A DNA stretch of 64,000 nt from NCBI RefSeq assembly GCF_040182365.1, contig NZ_CP144460.1, positions 806,001 through 870,000 of the forward strand, given 5' to 3'. The notes under the pieces were generated by a model, which worked only from the letters and a program-made list of their open reading frames with translations, did no database searches and had not been told where the DNA came from. Made by a program: the position numbers and the translations under genes. How positions within the stretch are numbered: position 1 is the stretch's first letter; every line of letters begins with the position of its first letter. Of the stretch, positions 9,445-16,441 are shown one piece after another. Origin of the DNA: Xanthomonas sp. 10-10. GTDB taxonomy: Bacteria > Pseudomonadota > Gammaproteobacteria > Xanthomonadales > Xanthomonadaceae.

Positions 9445-9715
9445 GGGTCCGGTTAATTGATCAGCCGACGGTGCTAGATTAGGAAGGGGATTGCCAGGTC
9501 TGACGCTGACAAAGTGGTCGGCTTGATTTAGACAATAGCTTGGAACGCATCCTGGCGCAGGGCGCGCGGCGCGCTGCTGCTGCGGTTGCAGACTAATGCC
9601 AACGAGCAGGTCGTCGGACACAGCTTAGTTGAGCAGCACGGGGTAGGCGCTGCTCAATCAGGTAGGTGCCAAGCGCAGTTCAACAAGGACTTTGCGCCAG
9701 CGCCGACCGCCTGCG
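9445..9715 (-). pseudogene. Eroded 3' end of a Y1-type (RAYT-like) transposase gene, copy 1
   Basis: Read on the minus strand this stretch gives, across stops, LSSAYPVLLN*AVSDDLLVGI, which aligns with the better preserved copy at 14455-14790 (RSTAYRALLDEALSDELLASI). It continues with a Gln/Arg-rich tail. It is one of three decayed copies of the same gene end in this window. The surrounding 9281-9856 gap otherwise shows only a G-run near 9747 and A/T-rich sequence. Confidence 0.6.
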
Positions 9716-9856
9716 CTAGGTAATTGCTACCCTAGAAACGTTTTACGGGGGGGGAGGAAATTAAATTTTTATTTTTGATGCGGTGGTGCTCCTAGGAAGG
9801 TTTGCCGATAAGTATCTTAAGTAAGAAAGGCTTAGTAGAGGAGCTTCTCTTCCTAC

Positions 9857-10720
9857 TCAAGCGTTGGTGGTCTCTTTGTAGCGGCGCATGACTATAAACT
9901 TTACGCTCCCGCATCGGATGACGGGTTTTCCGGATTCAGCGAATAAGCAACGACCTGCGACAAGTACATGCGCGCCAGCTAGGTCTTCTAGGTCTTCCAC
10001 CTCGAATGCGTCTAGAAGCTGCTGCGCAATGTCATCAAAAATGGCAATGCTCGCGCCGCCTCGTGTGAGAGAAGAATTTAGCCATAACTTTCCGTCAGAA
10101 GTGCGTCCAGCAGATGCAACCGCACCCCAATAGAGTGCAAGCTTGTCGTGATGGATCTCGCGAGAAATCGTGCTGAACTCATGGGTGACCTCGCTAACGG
10201 TTCCCTGGATAAGAACTTCGTTCTCATTTCTGTACAAAGAGATCAGCTCGCCAGACGTTCTGAAGGTTGGACTCTGCACTAATCGGTAAAGAATTCTGCG
10301 AAGCGTGAAGTGCTGATTAGATAGGCGGTTTCCAGCGATCCCTACAAAACGTGTGCCGCCCTCCCTTTCACTACCCGCCCCATTTGAAGCTGGAGCAGCT
10401 AAGACGTCGACCTGACGTGCATCTTCGAGGTCTAAGCGCACAACAATCGTATTCCCAGCGTTTACTTGGTCCTGCTCGTTGATGCCCGGCGCTCTTTCGC
10501 CGACGACCTCGTATTGAACTTTCAGGCCGCAGTTATCCGCATGATGCGAGCAGAAGTGGGGCGGATGCCCGTGCCGGCTTTCTTTACGAAACCAAGCAAA
10601 CTCTCCACACTCCGTGCATTCTAGGCTACGCCGCTTAATTTCTAAAAGTGCTTCTGGGAGACGAGAGAATTCATTTGCCTCCCATACCGTACTTTCGCCA
10701 GCTTGTCTTGCGTGCTGCAT
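9857..10720 (-). CDS. Hypothetical protein with an N-terminal Cys/His metal-binding cluster
   Basis: A 287-residue protein of unrecognised family. Starting at the ATG at 10720, which is preceded by AAGGAAGTGGAG, residues 35-64 carry CTEC, then several His, then FCSHHADNC, which looks like a treble-clef or ribbon zinc site. The remainder is mixed alpha/beta and ends in a strand-rich segment (AHVLVAGRCLFAES) that could be an OB-like domain. The frame is open upstream to 10918, with other possible starts at 10759 and 10918, but only the 10720 start has a good ribosome site. It is convergent with the RT and ImmA genes and shares their lower GC, so it probably belongs to the same acquired block. 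Confidence 0.65.
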   Translation of the reverse strand: MQHARQAGESTVWEANEFSRLPEALLEIKRRSLECTECGEFAWFRKESRHGHPPHFCSHHADNCGLKVQYEVVGERAPGINEQDQVNAGNTIVVRLDLEDARQVDVLAAPASNGAGSEREGGTRFVGIAGNRLSNQHFTLRRILYRLVQSPTFRTSGELISLYRNENEVLIQGTVSEVTHEFSTISREIHHDKLALYWGAVASAGRTSDGKLWLNSSLTRGGASIAIFDDIAQQLLDAFEVEDLEDLAGAHVLVAGRCLFAESGKPVIRCGSVKFIVMRRYKETTNA

Positions 10721-11103
10721 GCTCCACTTCCTTAGGATCGAGCTAGTCGACGTCTCCATTGCTAGCGGCAAGCAAGAGGTTCTGCTTGAGAGGGGGTAAC
10801 GAAATTCGTGACACGAATCGTGTTTCAACGCGATCTCATAAGACTCACTTCTGTTTCCAATGATCGCTGTGCTCGTAGAAAAGATAGAGCGCGTCCCTGA
10901 GTTGTGCCAACACATCACAGGTAGCGCTTGTAGGCTAACTGCAGTAGATGGATGCGCCTAAGTTGGCTAGCAGATTCTTATTGGTCGCTGTGCATGCTCG
11001 AGCAAACTGTGACGCGCGCCGTGTCGCCTAAAAACTTATTGACAGGTGGATTCACTCCTCGCAATCTAGCTGCAAGGAGCGTCGAAACTCCTCACACAGC
11101 GGT

Positions 11104-11133
11104 ACCCACCTCCGTCAAACCGGTGGGTTTTTT
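11104..11133 (+). terminator. Intrinsic terminator-like hairpin with T-run
   Basis: ACCCACC (11104-11110) pairs with GGTGGGT (11122-11128) and is followed by TTTTTT. It precedes the structured leader of the next operon and may act as an attenuator for transcription coming from further upstream. Confidence 0.65.
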
Positions 11134-11299
11134 GTGCCAGCATCTTGCAGGTACAAGCCGACGCAATGCCTGCGTCGGGAGGGCGGCTAATACAACACCC
11201 GCAAGGGGAATACGCCCGCCGGCTGTGTGCGGTTTCGAACCTCCCGACATCCCGTCGCCGTTGGCGGCGGTTCTTGGGTTGTTCCAGGAGGGCGTTGCC
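11134..11299 (+). promoter_or_regulatory. Structured leader upstream of the small ORF/symE operon
   Basis: This GC-rich leader has several nested inverted repeats. GACGCA (11160-11165) pairs with TGCGTC (11171-11176). TCGGGAGG (11175-11182) is complementary to CCTCCCGA (11240-11247). CGCCG (11256-11260) pairs with CGGCG (11265-11269) around TTGG. A strong AGGAGG ribosome site sits at about 11286-11291. The first two pairings overlap by two bases and so compete, which suits a switching or attenuating RNA. Function is inference. Confidence 0.45.
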
Positions 11300-11566
11300 A
11301 TGTCTACCGCACCATCCATGCCGGCATTTGTGTCGGTTGATCTGTTGCCAACCTTCGCTCACCGCCTGCGGTGGAATGTGGGCGAGGTGCTGCGCCGACT
11401 CGACGCGCGCGCAGCTGTTGAGCAGGCGAGCGCCCATTGCGCGCATCCGCTGAGTTGCAAGTCCGCTGTGCTGCCGCACACCTTGCGCCGCTGGTTCGCA
11501 CGCAGAGCCGTGGCGTTGCAGCAGTGCGTTGCCGCATCCACCAACGACCACCCGGAGGCGCCATGA
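11300..11566 (+). CDS. Small Arg-rich protein encoded immediately upstream of symE
   Basis: This 88-residue protein begins at the ATG at 11300, 8 bp after a strong AGGAGG. It is rich in Arg, Ala and Leu and has no signal peptide. Its stop overlaps the symE start as ATGA (11563-11566), so translation is coupled. I do not recognise the family. The frame stays open upstream to 10952, but only the 11300 start has a ribosome site. Confidence 0.6.
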   Translation: MSTAPSMPAFVSVDLLPTFAHRLRWNVGEVLRRLDARAAVEQASAHCAHPLSCKSAVLPHTLRRWFARRAVALQQCVAASTNDHPEAP

Positions 11567-11979
11567 CACGCCGCCGCCCACCCACGACATCTGCCAGCGC
11601 ACTGCCCACCCGCACGCGTGCGCGCCCCGCGCCGCCCAAGCGGGTGCAGTGGGTCGTTGTGGAACCCGACCGCACTAAGCTGCCACCGATGCTGCCGCCC
11701 GACCCGGACGCCTCCCCGCAAGGCCCCGGCACGCTACACGCACCCCGTCGCGCCCGCCGCCCGCGCCAATGCACCGTCAGCTACACCCATTACCCCGGCG
11801 CCCACGACCACGCCGGCGACCAGCACGTGCCCCACGTCCGCCTCAGCGGTCTATGGCTGGAACAACTGGGCTTTGCCATCGGCACCAAGCTGCGCATCAC
11901 CGCCAGTGAAGGACAGCTGCTGATGGAGGTGTTGCCGCCAGCGGAGGTGCCGGCCAGGGCGCGCAGTGTGCGGCGATGA
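11563..11979 (+). CDS. symE: SymE-family toxin-like protein
   Basis: This 138-residue protein has a long basic, Pro-rich N-terminus and a C-terminal SymE domain (about residues 75-125). The core HVRLSGLWLEQLGFAIGTKL followed by ITASEGQLLMEVL is the AbrB-like swapped-hairpin fold of this family. E. coli SymE is an SOS-induced type I toxin with nucleoid or RNA effects, controlled by antisense RNA SymR. Here the ATG at 11563 follows GGAGG and overlaps the previous stop. A second, 5'-truncated copy of the same domain lies at 15488-15659. No SymR-like antisense gene could be identified by eye. Confidence 0.8.
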   Translation: MTRRRPPTTSASALPTRTRARPAPPKRVQWVVVEPDRTKLPPMLPPDPDASPQGPGTLHAPRRARRPRQCTVSYTHYPGAHDHAGDQHVPHVRLSGLWLEQLGFAIGTKLRITASEGQLLMEVLPPAEVPARARSVRR

Positions 11980-12065
11980 TGGTGCGGCTGCCAGACCCCT
12001 TGCGATTGACCTCGGTGCCGGATGCCACTAGCGTCGCAGCCACACCAGCGCACAACGGACGCTTC

Positions 12066-12695
12066 ATGATCGCGCGCCCCCTCTACGCCTTGCTCGCCAC
12101 CCTCGCTCTGGGCGCATGCGCCCACACGGAGGCCACCCCGGCACCGGCAACCGTCACGGAGACATCTGCCATGCGTTCCTCAGCCGATCACGTACCTGCA
12201 GATCCTTCCAAAGGTGGACCACGTACCGCGCAGGAAGCATTGGAGCGGGTACTGGAGCTGATTCGCACAAGCACCAGTATTGAATCGTTCACTGCCGACC
12301 ATGTGTCTCGAGTAATGGGCCAGTCGGTGCAGTATCGCGATGATGGTTCCGGGCGGTTCGGTGCCAGCGGAGTGCTGACCCGAAACTGGAACTACGGGTT
12401 TGGTGTCAACAAAACCGAAGTAAAGGGTGCATGGTTCGAGTTCCTGTTCCTGCCTAATCCTCCAGAAGCGTCTCCGTCTGTGTCGGATATCTGCCAGATC
12501 GACTTCGAGGCATTTGCGGCGCACATCGAAAAACTGGGTTTCTCGCGGCAGCGCAAACTTGTCGAAGATGGGCGATGGATGAGCGATATCTTTCAACGCC
12601 CAGGCATGCGCGTAGAGCTCTTCCCGCGTGGAGAGGCTGACGAACCTTTAGCGCGCACCACGCATCAGTGCGTCGAGTGGGTTCAAATTCGCTAG
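12066..12695 (+). CDS. Lipoprotein, probable X-T4SS immunity protein (effector stub follows)
   Basis: This 209-residue predicted lipoprotein starts MIARPLYALLATLALGAC, with a lipobox LGAC, so the mature protein would be anchored in the outer membrane facing the periplasm. I do not recognise the mature domain. Its stop is 14 bp before a strong AAGGAGCGGAC ribosome site and start of a 46-residue effector stub. In Xanthomonadales type IV killing loci, periplasmic lipoprotein inhibitors (X-Tfi) are encoded directly beside their cognate effector (X-Tfe); that is the basis for the proposed role. The open frame extends upstream to 11976, but the signal peptide fixes the start at 12066. Confidence 0.7.
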   Translation: MIARPLYALLATLALGACAHTEATPAPATVTETSAMRSSADHVPADPSKGGPRTAQEALERVLELIRTSTSIESFTADHVSRVMGQSVQYRDDGSGRFGASGVLTRNWNYGFGVNKTEVKGAWFEFLFLPNPPEASPSVSDICQIDFEAFAAHIEKLGFSRQRKLVEDGRWMSDIFQRPGMRVELFPRGEADEPLARTTHQCVEWVQIR

Positions 12696-12709
12696 TCCAA
12701 GGAGCGGAC

Positions 12710-12850
12710 ATGTTGAGCCAAGAAGCAAGTGCCGTGGTGGCGTCATTCGGTCAGCAACCAGGTGTCACACGTGAGCATCTGGACAACTTCAACCGGGTCC
12801 TGAACGATTCGCCCGGGTTGACCCGCCAGATCAACGAGGCGGTGCAGTAG
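12710..12850 (+). pseudogene. N-terminal stub of a probable X-T4SS effector
   Basis: A strong ribosome site (AAGGAGCGGAC) precedes a 46-residue product beginning MLSQEASAVVASFGQQPGVT and ending at a TAG at 12848. Such a short protein has neither a catalytic nor a secretion domain. It sits where an effector gene would be, between two lipoprotein genes, so I read it as a truncated effector. The alternative is a genuine small protein. Confidence 0.5.
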
Positions 12851-12898
12851 CTATCTTTCGCGCATGCGAGCCGCAGACCATGTCCAAGGAGCGACCAA

Positions 12899-13387
12899 AT
12901 GGCTGAGCAGGTGCGATCAAGGCCTCGTTTTCCGGTGGCAGTTCTAGTTGTGGCGATGGGATTGATCGCCTCGTGTGCAAGCTCTACTTCCGCGAGCAGG
13001 GCGCCTTCGTTTTCTGGGCAGTGGGCGTATGCCAAGAAATGCGACTTGGGCCACTATCTGAGCCTGCATCTGCAGCAGCATGGCGATCGCGTCACGGGGG
13101 ATTGGAGCGCGGCGACGAACGCCCACGGCAATGATGGACAATTGCAGGGACAAGTGCGTGGAGACACGTTGTATGTCCGTTACTGCAGCGATGATGGGGG
13201 AAACAGCTACGCCGCATGCCCCGCCTTTTCAGGGCCAGAGGATCAGTTCCGGCTGGAAAATGGGCAACTTGTCCAATATCAGAAGTACGGTTCTGTCTAC
13301 CGCCGTAGCGTCGCGCTTCATCAGGACATCGCTGGGAAGGAAGTGCCCTTTGACAAGGATTGTAAGGATCCCGAGGACGATCAATGA
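12899..13387 (+). CDS. Lipoprotein, probable X-T4SS immunity protein
   Basis: This 162-residue predicted lipoprotein has a hydrophobic signal (FPVAVLVVAMGLIASC) and lipobox IASC. The mature part (SGQWAYAKKCDLGHYLSLH) with paired Cys looks like a small periplasmic beta-rich inhibitor, but the family is not recognised. The ribosome site is AAGGAGCGACCAA. Its stop overlaps the start of the truncated effector at 13384 as ATGA, which ties the two together. It has outlived its partner. Confidence 0.7.
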   Translation: MAEQVRSRPRFPVAVLVVAMGLIASCASSTSASRAPSFSGQWAYAKKCDLGHYLSLHLQQHGDRVTGDWSAATNAHGNDGQLQGQVRGDTLYVRYCSDDGGNSYAACPAFSGPEDQFRLENGQLVQYQKYGSVYRRSVALHQDIAGKEVPFDKDCKDPEDDQ

Positions 13388-13551
13388 GTGCGCTTACGGA
13401 CCAGGTGCTGCGCGCGATCCTCTACTTCGCGGTGGGTGTCACCTCCGAGAGTCGATACGATGCATATCGACTGGTTGTCGCAGGCAACAAGGCGTTAACG
13501 CCGACACTCGAACCGGCGGACAAAAGCGGCTACTCGATCGGTACCGGCTAA
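13384..13551 (+). pseudogene. Truncated X-T4SS effector, N-terminal stub (lysozyme-like)
   Basis: The 55-residue frame starts MSALTDQVLRAILYFAVGVT and runs to SGYSIGTG before a TAA. The VTSESRYDAYRL...PADKSGYSIGT segment resembles the N-terminal part of peptidoglycan-cleaving Xanthomonas effectors of the XAC2609 type, where GYSIGT would be followed by LQTD; that match is from memory. The reading breaks exactly where the transposase relic at 13552 begins, so the element probably truncated the gene. Confidence 0.6.
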
Positions 13552-13805
13552 CGGGGTCGGGTTCACTTATCAGTAGCTGCGCTAGGCTTATGCCGCCGAT
13601 GTGCCGGCCTGACGCCTGCAAAGCGACGGTTCTTGGCTTCAACCATCGCGAGGAAGGCGGCGTGGCCTAGTGCTAGCTGCTGCTGTAGATGAAGGCAGAT
13701 GCTGGCGAGAAGTTTGTCGGGCAGGGCTTCATCGAGCAGAGCGCGTGGGCGTTAATCGCTTGAGCGGGTCATTGCCAAGCGCAAGTTAGCAGGGGTGTGG
13801 AGTCA
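13552..13805 (-). pseudogene. Eroded 3' end of the Y1-type transposase gene, copy 2
   Basis: Minus-strand translation gives HPC*LALGNDPLKR, then after a frameshift LLDEALPDKLLASICLHLQQ and RRFAGVRPAHR. This matches the copy at 14455-14790 almost residue for residue. Stops and the frameshift show it is dead. It abuts the truncated effector at 13551. Confidence 0.7.
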
Positions 13806-14011
13806 GGTGGGTCAGACGCGCCGCCCGCGCTGTCGTCGTGCCGGGGAAACTCAGGTCGGTTAAATTCTTATGTTCCTTCAAATCTGTAAATGCCCGAGCT
13901 CGAGCACCAGCCGCCGCAGCGTCTGTTGGACGTTGTGTTTCGCGGCCATAAGTGGCCCCTGATACTTTGATCGCTGCGTTGCCGGTGTCGACGACACGAC
14001 CTGCCAGTCGC

Positions 14012-14383
14012 TTATCGGATTGGAGTGGGGGGCTGCGGTAAGAATAGGCAAGGGTTTGGGGTGCTGGGGAGCAGCTTTGTTGCGGCAAGACCGGCAGAGA
14101 TTACAAGAGAAATCATGATCATTGCGGCGTACTGGGGGCGCGATCTAGTATTCATTGATACAGGTGCCTCTTTGCATTGCATCTCCCTGGTAAGCATGTC
14201 GAGCTGTCGGGCTGCGCTGTCCCAATCATTGCAATGAACCAAAACTTGATGTACTTCATCAGCGTCATTTATCTGCACGATGTACAGGCGCTTGCCAGTC
14301 TCGTGCTCGATTCGAGATTCAGTGAGCATCAAAGTGAGCGAATCGCAAAGTTTCTTGTCAGTGCCTGAGTAGAGGATTTCCAT
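14012..14383 (-). CDS. Small hypothetical protein with one predicted membrane segment
   Basis: This 123-residue frame starts MEILYSGTDKKLCDSLTLML and contains INDADEVHQVLVHCNDW, which recalls the small alpha/beta fold of DUF2007 'putative signal transducing' proteins. A membrane segment follows (AAMIMISLVISAGLAATKL). The C-terminal PSTPNPCLFLPQPPTPIR looks unnatural and may be read-through after truncation. No clear ribosome site is visible. It lies between two transposase relics. Confidence 0.45.
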   Translation of the reverse strand: MEILYSGTDKKLCDSLTLMLTESRIEHETGKRLYIVQINDADEVHQVLVHCNDWDSAARQLDMLTREMQCKEAPVSMNTRSRPQYAAMIMISLVISAGLAATKLLPSTPNPCLFLPQPPTPIR

Positions 14384-14454
14384 GGGGTGAACGCTCGCAT
14401 TGGGCCGCGCGGAGAAGCGGTGGCGGCTCGAGTGGATAAGGAGTAGCGGCGTTA

Positions 14455-14790
14455 GGTTAACTCATCAGTCGACGGGACTGAGTTTGCGTGATCGGTGAGC
14501 AGGACTGGCGCCTGCAAAGCGTCGGCTCTTGGCGAAGGCATCGTGGCCCAATGCTCGCTGCTTCTGTAGATGAAGGCCGATGCTGGCGAGCAGTTCGTCG
14601 GACAAAGCTTCATCGAGCAGGGCGCGGTAGGCAGTGGATCGCTCAATTGGGTCGTTGCCAAGCGCAAGCCAGCAGGGATGTGGTGTCAGTGCGCAGTGCC
14701 CGCGCTGGCCCAGATTGGCTGGGCAACTGGACCAACGAATACGCCGCCGGGTCGTAGCTGAAGCGAACACGCACTGGATTGGGTTCAATG
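14455..14790 (-). pseudogene. 3' end of the Y1-type (RAYT-like) transposase gene, copy 3 (best preserved)
   Basis: The minus strand encodes RWSSCPANLGQRG, then LTPHPCWLALGNDP, then AYRALLDEALSDELLASI and a basic C-terminus. This is the C-terminal pattern (RWSS..., LTPHP..LALG, YRALF.EAL) of REP-associated Y1 transposases in Xanthomonas. The catalytic N-terminal half with HUH and Tyr is absent. Bases 14791-15019 then hold no convincing gene. Confidence 0.7.
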
Positions 14791-15019
14791 TAGCGACAGC
14801 AGCGGAGGACGCAATCAGGGCGATCTATAACTTATGAAATCGAGTCATCCTATTTCAAGTCTATTATATAGCCTCCATCCGCACCTTTTGTGTTACCAAG
14901 CAATGGCGCCAGTTGCAGCCAGTGCTACTGATGAATCCTTAACGTCGTTTCACAAACAGTGCATACCTGAAGTCGGTCCAGGCCATGGAGCGTAAGCTAT
15001 AAAAAATTCAAATTTTTTG

Positions 15020-15373
15020 ATGATGGCCGTGCTTGCTGTGTTGGCCACTGCATGTGCAGAAAACAACTTGCCGGTTCAATACTCCCAGTTGTCGTTGTCT
15101 CCCCTCAGCGTTCATAGGCAGGATGCTGAGAATGTTCGGATAGATTTCAAGGTGCCATTGGAGAGTCTGTATTACGTTGCGGGTGCTAACTATGAGGTGG
15201 TGAACGGCTCCTTGTCGGTGAGGATTATTCGGTGTTCCATCCACGAGCAATGCAAGGCGATGGTCGACTTGTTGCCGGGGCTTCCACCTTCTGTAGGGAA
15301 GGTAGTCATTCCATTTGCGGGAAATCGCGTGCGCATCACGCACAGTGACGGTATCCAGTCGTTCGACATCTAG
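15020..15373 (+). CDS. Lipoprotein, probable X-T4SS immunity protein
   Basis: This 117-residue product starts MMAVLAVLATAC, a very short lipoprotein signal lacking the usual basic residues. Upstream, ATGGAGCGTAAG at 14985 (MERKL) is in another frame; a small indel in the A/T-rich run at 15001-15018 may have separated the original start. The mature domain (VRIDFKVPLESLYYVAGANY) is beta-rich and unrecognised. It stops 11 bp before the effector stub at 15385, repeating the lipoprotein-effector order of this locus. Confidence 0.6.
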   Translation: MMAVLAVLATACAENNLPVQYSQLSLSPLSVHRQDAENVRIDFKVPLESLYYVAGANYEVVNGSLSVRIIRCSIHEQCKAMVDLLPGLPPSVGKVVIPFAGNRVRITHSDGIQSFDI

Positions 15374-15384
15374 GGAAGTGGGAG

Positions 15385-15487
15385 ATGGCTGACCGGCTCG
15401 TGCTAGGAGTGCATAGCTGGGTTGATCCAAACACGCAGGCGAATGGAAATGCGTTCGATAAGTTCACTGACGGTGGCGTTCAGACGG
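15385..15487 (+). pseudogene. N-terminal stub of a probable X-T4SS effector
   Basis: The frame begins MADRLVLGVHSWVDPNTQAN after GGGAAGTGGGAG and continues GNAFDKFTDGG before it runs into the duplicated symE fragment at 15488 in a different reading frame. The remaining 30-odd residues look like the start of a secreted effector (GVHSWVDPNTQANG). No catalytic or secretion domain is left. Confidence 0.5.
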
Positions 15488-15659
15488 CCACGCCGGCGAC
15501 CAGCACGTGCCCCACGTCCGCCTCAGCGGCCTATGGCTGGAACAACTGGGCTTCGCCATCGGCACCAAGCTGCGCATCACCGCCAGTAAAGGACAGCTGC
15601 TGATGGAGGTGTTGCCGCCGGTGGAGGTGCCTGCAAAGCACCTTAGGGCGCGTCGCTGA
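15488..15659 (+). pseudogene. Truncated duplicate of symE (C-terminal domain)
   Basis: The sequence from 15488 to about 15632 is almost identical to bases 11812-11956 of symE and stays in frame to a TGA at 15657-15659. The N-terminal half and start codon are missing. One changed residue (ASEGQ to ASKGQ) and a short new tail (KHLRARR) are visible. It is fused behind the effector stub. Confidence 0.8.
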
Positions 15660-15806
15660 GCGCCATTCGCCGCATTCAGGTGAAGCCTGTACGCCGCTTG
15701 CCGATCTTGCAAACGCAGAACCGCGTGAGGTAAGCGCTGCCGCCGCCTGATGCGAGGTCATTGACGTGTTAGATTTCAGCGACACTCTTAGCGCAGGATC
15801 AGAGAG

Positions 15807-16406
15807 ATGGCCTTTCACCTTGGGAAATCCCATGGCCGGCAAGTTAACCAAGGACGTAATATCCTTCCTCGGGCAACGTTGCTACCGAGTGCGTTGCTGG
15901 CAATATGCAGCTTTCATGCGGGATGTGCCCCGAGTACTCCACGCGATCAGTTAGCCGTAGCGGCCGCAAAGCCCTCCACTGAAACCAGGAGCAAAGACGT
16001 GACGGAACGCCTCAAGCAAGATGTGGATCGTTTGATCGCAACAGACTTCCAGGATGTCGTCGCCGTTAGTACTCAGCTCCAAGCTCAATTTGGACCACGG
16101 CACCTAGACGGAGAAAGAGAGCTCCGGGTAAGCGAGCAGGGCATGCTGGCGGGTGAAAAGGTACGGCGCGTTGAGTTCATTAATGCGGCAGATGATCCAT
16201 CACGCGGGAAGTTGGTTATCGATTTCTCGCCACCTGGCCCGAGTTTTGTGGAAGCTCCCTGGGCTGATGCTGTTCCTTATCCGCCTCGACCAGATGCGCG
16301 AGATTCCAGAGCCTATTGGGAGATGACAGTTAACGGAACCAAGGTCATCTTTGGTTTGACAGAAGACCAGTCACACCTGAGCTATATTTCGATCAGCAAA
16401 CTTTGA
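15807..16406 (+). CDS. Lipoprotein, probable immunity protein for the zincin effector downstream
   Basis: This 199-residue product has a signal-like stretch (LLPSALLAICSFHAGC) with lipobox HAGC near residue 40. The preceding residues are unusually long, so the true start may be internal. Mature sequence: LKQDVDRLIATDFQDVVAVS and FVEAPWADAVPYPPRP; the family is not recognised. It ends 35 bp before the effector gene at 16442, the usual order of inhibitor and effector in X-T4SS loci. Confidence 0.65.
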   Translation: MAFHLGKSHGRQVNQGRNILPRATLLPSALLAICSFHAGCAPSTPRDQLAVAAAKPSTETRSKDVTERLKQDVDRLIATDFQDVVAVSTQLQAQFGPRHLDGERELRVSEQGMLAGEKVRRVEFINAADDPSRGKLVIDFSPPGPSFVEAPWADAVPYPPRPDARDSRAYWEMTVNGTKVIFGLTEDQSHLSYISISKL

Positions 16407-16441
16407 GATAAGTTTGGTGAGTCAAGCAAGGGAAATGCATA

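Noticed and set aside
4091..11100. Search for attachment-site direct repeats or an integrase bounding the AT-rich block
   Set aside because: No integrase, tRNA gene or convincing direct repeats were seen by eye at either edge.
10952..11566. Long upstream extension of the small gene before symE
   Set aside because: The frame is open but crosses the terminator and structured leader; the strong ribosome site is at 11286, in front of the ATG at 11300.
13786..14088. 100-residue minus-strand open frame ending in LTPHPC
   Set aside because: It runs from unrelated sequence into the transposase relic and has no ribosome site; a chance fusion.
15385..15603. 72-residue fused open frame across the effector stub and symE fragment
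   Set aside because: The second half is symE read in the wrong frame; it is a chance junction product, not a gene.
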